From positions 95,645,501-95,709,500 of the forward strand of contig NC_069659.1 in NCBI RefSeq assembly GCF_027244095.1: DNA of 64,000 nucleotides. Reading direction: 5' to 3'. This DNA is from Hemicordylus capensis (lineage: Eukaryota; Chordata; Lepidosauria; Squamata; Cordylidae). Under the pieces are notes generated by a model. The model saw only the letters and a program-made list of their open reading frames with translations. It did no database searches and was not told the DNA's origin. Position numbers and translations under genes: made by a program. How positions within the stretch are numbered: the first letter of the stretch is position 1; every line of letters starts with the position of its first letter. This document shows positions 63,340-64,000 of the stretch, piece after piece.

Positions 63340-63428
63340 CACATCAGTATTCTACCAAAGAAAACCACAGGGCTCTGTGGGCACCAGGAGTCGAAATCGA
63401 CTTGATGGCACACGTTACCTTTACATGT
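63340..63428 (+). repeat. Sauria SINE, 3' part
   Basis: attctaccaaagaaaaccac, gggctctgtgggcaccagga and cgaaatcgacttgatggcac with a ttacctttac end. The head is missing (5' truncation). Confidence 0.88.
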
Positions 63429-63961
63429 ACTTATGAATAGTCCTATAGATTTAGTAGGTTTACCTACTCCATCTGGGTTGCTGTGTCTCCTAGGTGATTT
63501 GCAGACTTCCATATATGTATGCAACATCTGTCTACAAAATACAGCTGGTACCCAGAAGTAAAATATTTTGCACTCCTAAGTTCTTTTAATTTTTGATCTG
63601 ACACTATAAAAGTCATTTTCTCATAATCTGTAATGATGCACAATGCTTCAGAGTCCAAGACCACAAGTTTAGAGCCACTATGCATACAACCTGTGTGCAT
63701 ATAGGCTCTGTGCAGGTAGGGGTCAGGAGCAGTGTCTGTGATCCTACACCCCTTCACACGTTCACTGAATCATTTCCATGGTTCAACCATGTGAAAAGGT
63801 CTAAAGAATTGGACAATACATGTTATATCAACTAATGCAAAGTGCAAAGGTTTGAAGGGATCAGTCCTGTCTGCCTTAGTTAAGTTATTTGCTGAAATAT
63901 TTACCAAATATTCAAGCACATGTCATGTATAACTATTTCTAGAAATATTATAATATATTAA

Positions 63962-64000
63962 TATACTAGCTGGGCCGTGCACAGAGCATCCGTGCCTCTA
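63962..64000 (+). repeat. Start of a GC-rich repeat, cut by the window edge
   Basis: ctagctgggccgtgcacaga and gcatccgtgcctcta equal the head seen at 33464. Confidence 0.6.

Noticed and set aside
1-64000. Retroviral or LTR elements
   Set aside because: I found no LTR pair, gag, protease or integrase signature; all reverse-transcriptase sequence seen is of L2 or Bov-B LINE type.

Overview
The window is vertebrate nuclear DNA, almost certainly from a squamate reptile (lizard or snake). The evidence is a full-length Sauria-type SINE (tRNA head, Bov-B tail, 13-bp target-site duplication), Bov-B/RTE and L2 LINE fragments, several tRNA-derived SINE families of reptile type, and many short non-autonomous hAT elements with 8-bp duplications. 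Genes are split into short exons with GT-AG introns. I see no operon, CRISPR array, phage or plasmid feature.

Three gene loci are supported or suspected. (1) 2151-11795, plus strand: the last five coding exons of UBASH3A (TULA/STS-2), covering the C-terminal two thirds of the histidine-phosphatase domain; earlier exons lie left of the window. (2) 45032-19505, minus strand: RSPH1 (radial spoke head 1), complete. Nine exons join in frame to 310 codons plus stop, against 309 residues in human, with six MORN repeats and an acidic tail. Its promoter carries two RFX X-box-like sites, as expected of a ciliary gene. (3) About 59520-60160, plus strand: a CpG-rich block with a good splice donor at 59858. 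It has no recognisable coding sequence and is probably the promoter and untranslated first exon of SLC37A1, because the human chr21q22.3 order is UBASH3A, RSPH1, SLC37A1.

Layout: 1-2150 SINEs and plain intron; 2151-12100 UBASH3A 3' part; 12100-19250 tail-to-tail intergenic interval with two SINEs and two large foldback palindromes; 19255-45310 RSPH1, its introns loaded with L2 copies and hAT or Tigger-type DNA elements; 45310-59520 intergenic, dense in hAT elements plus an interrupted Bov-B LINE; 59520-64000 putative SLC37A1 start with a 1.16-kb hAT element downstream.

No new biological system is evident. The most useful observations are the paired X-boxes, a (GAA)n microsatellite that forms the polypyrimidine tract of an RSPH1 splice acceptor, a 13-bp duplication giving UBASH3A a possible in-frame alternative acceptor, the set of hAT elements with exact target-site duplications and nested insertions, and two long palindromes between the converging genes.
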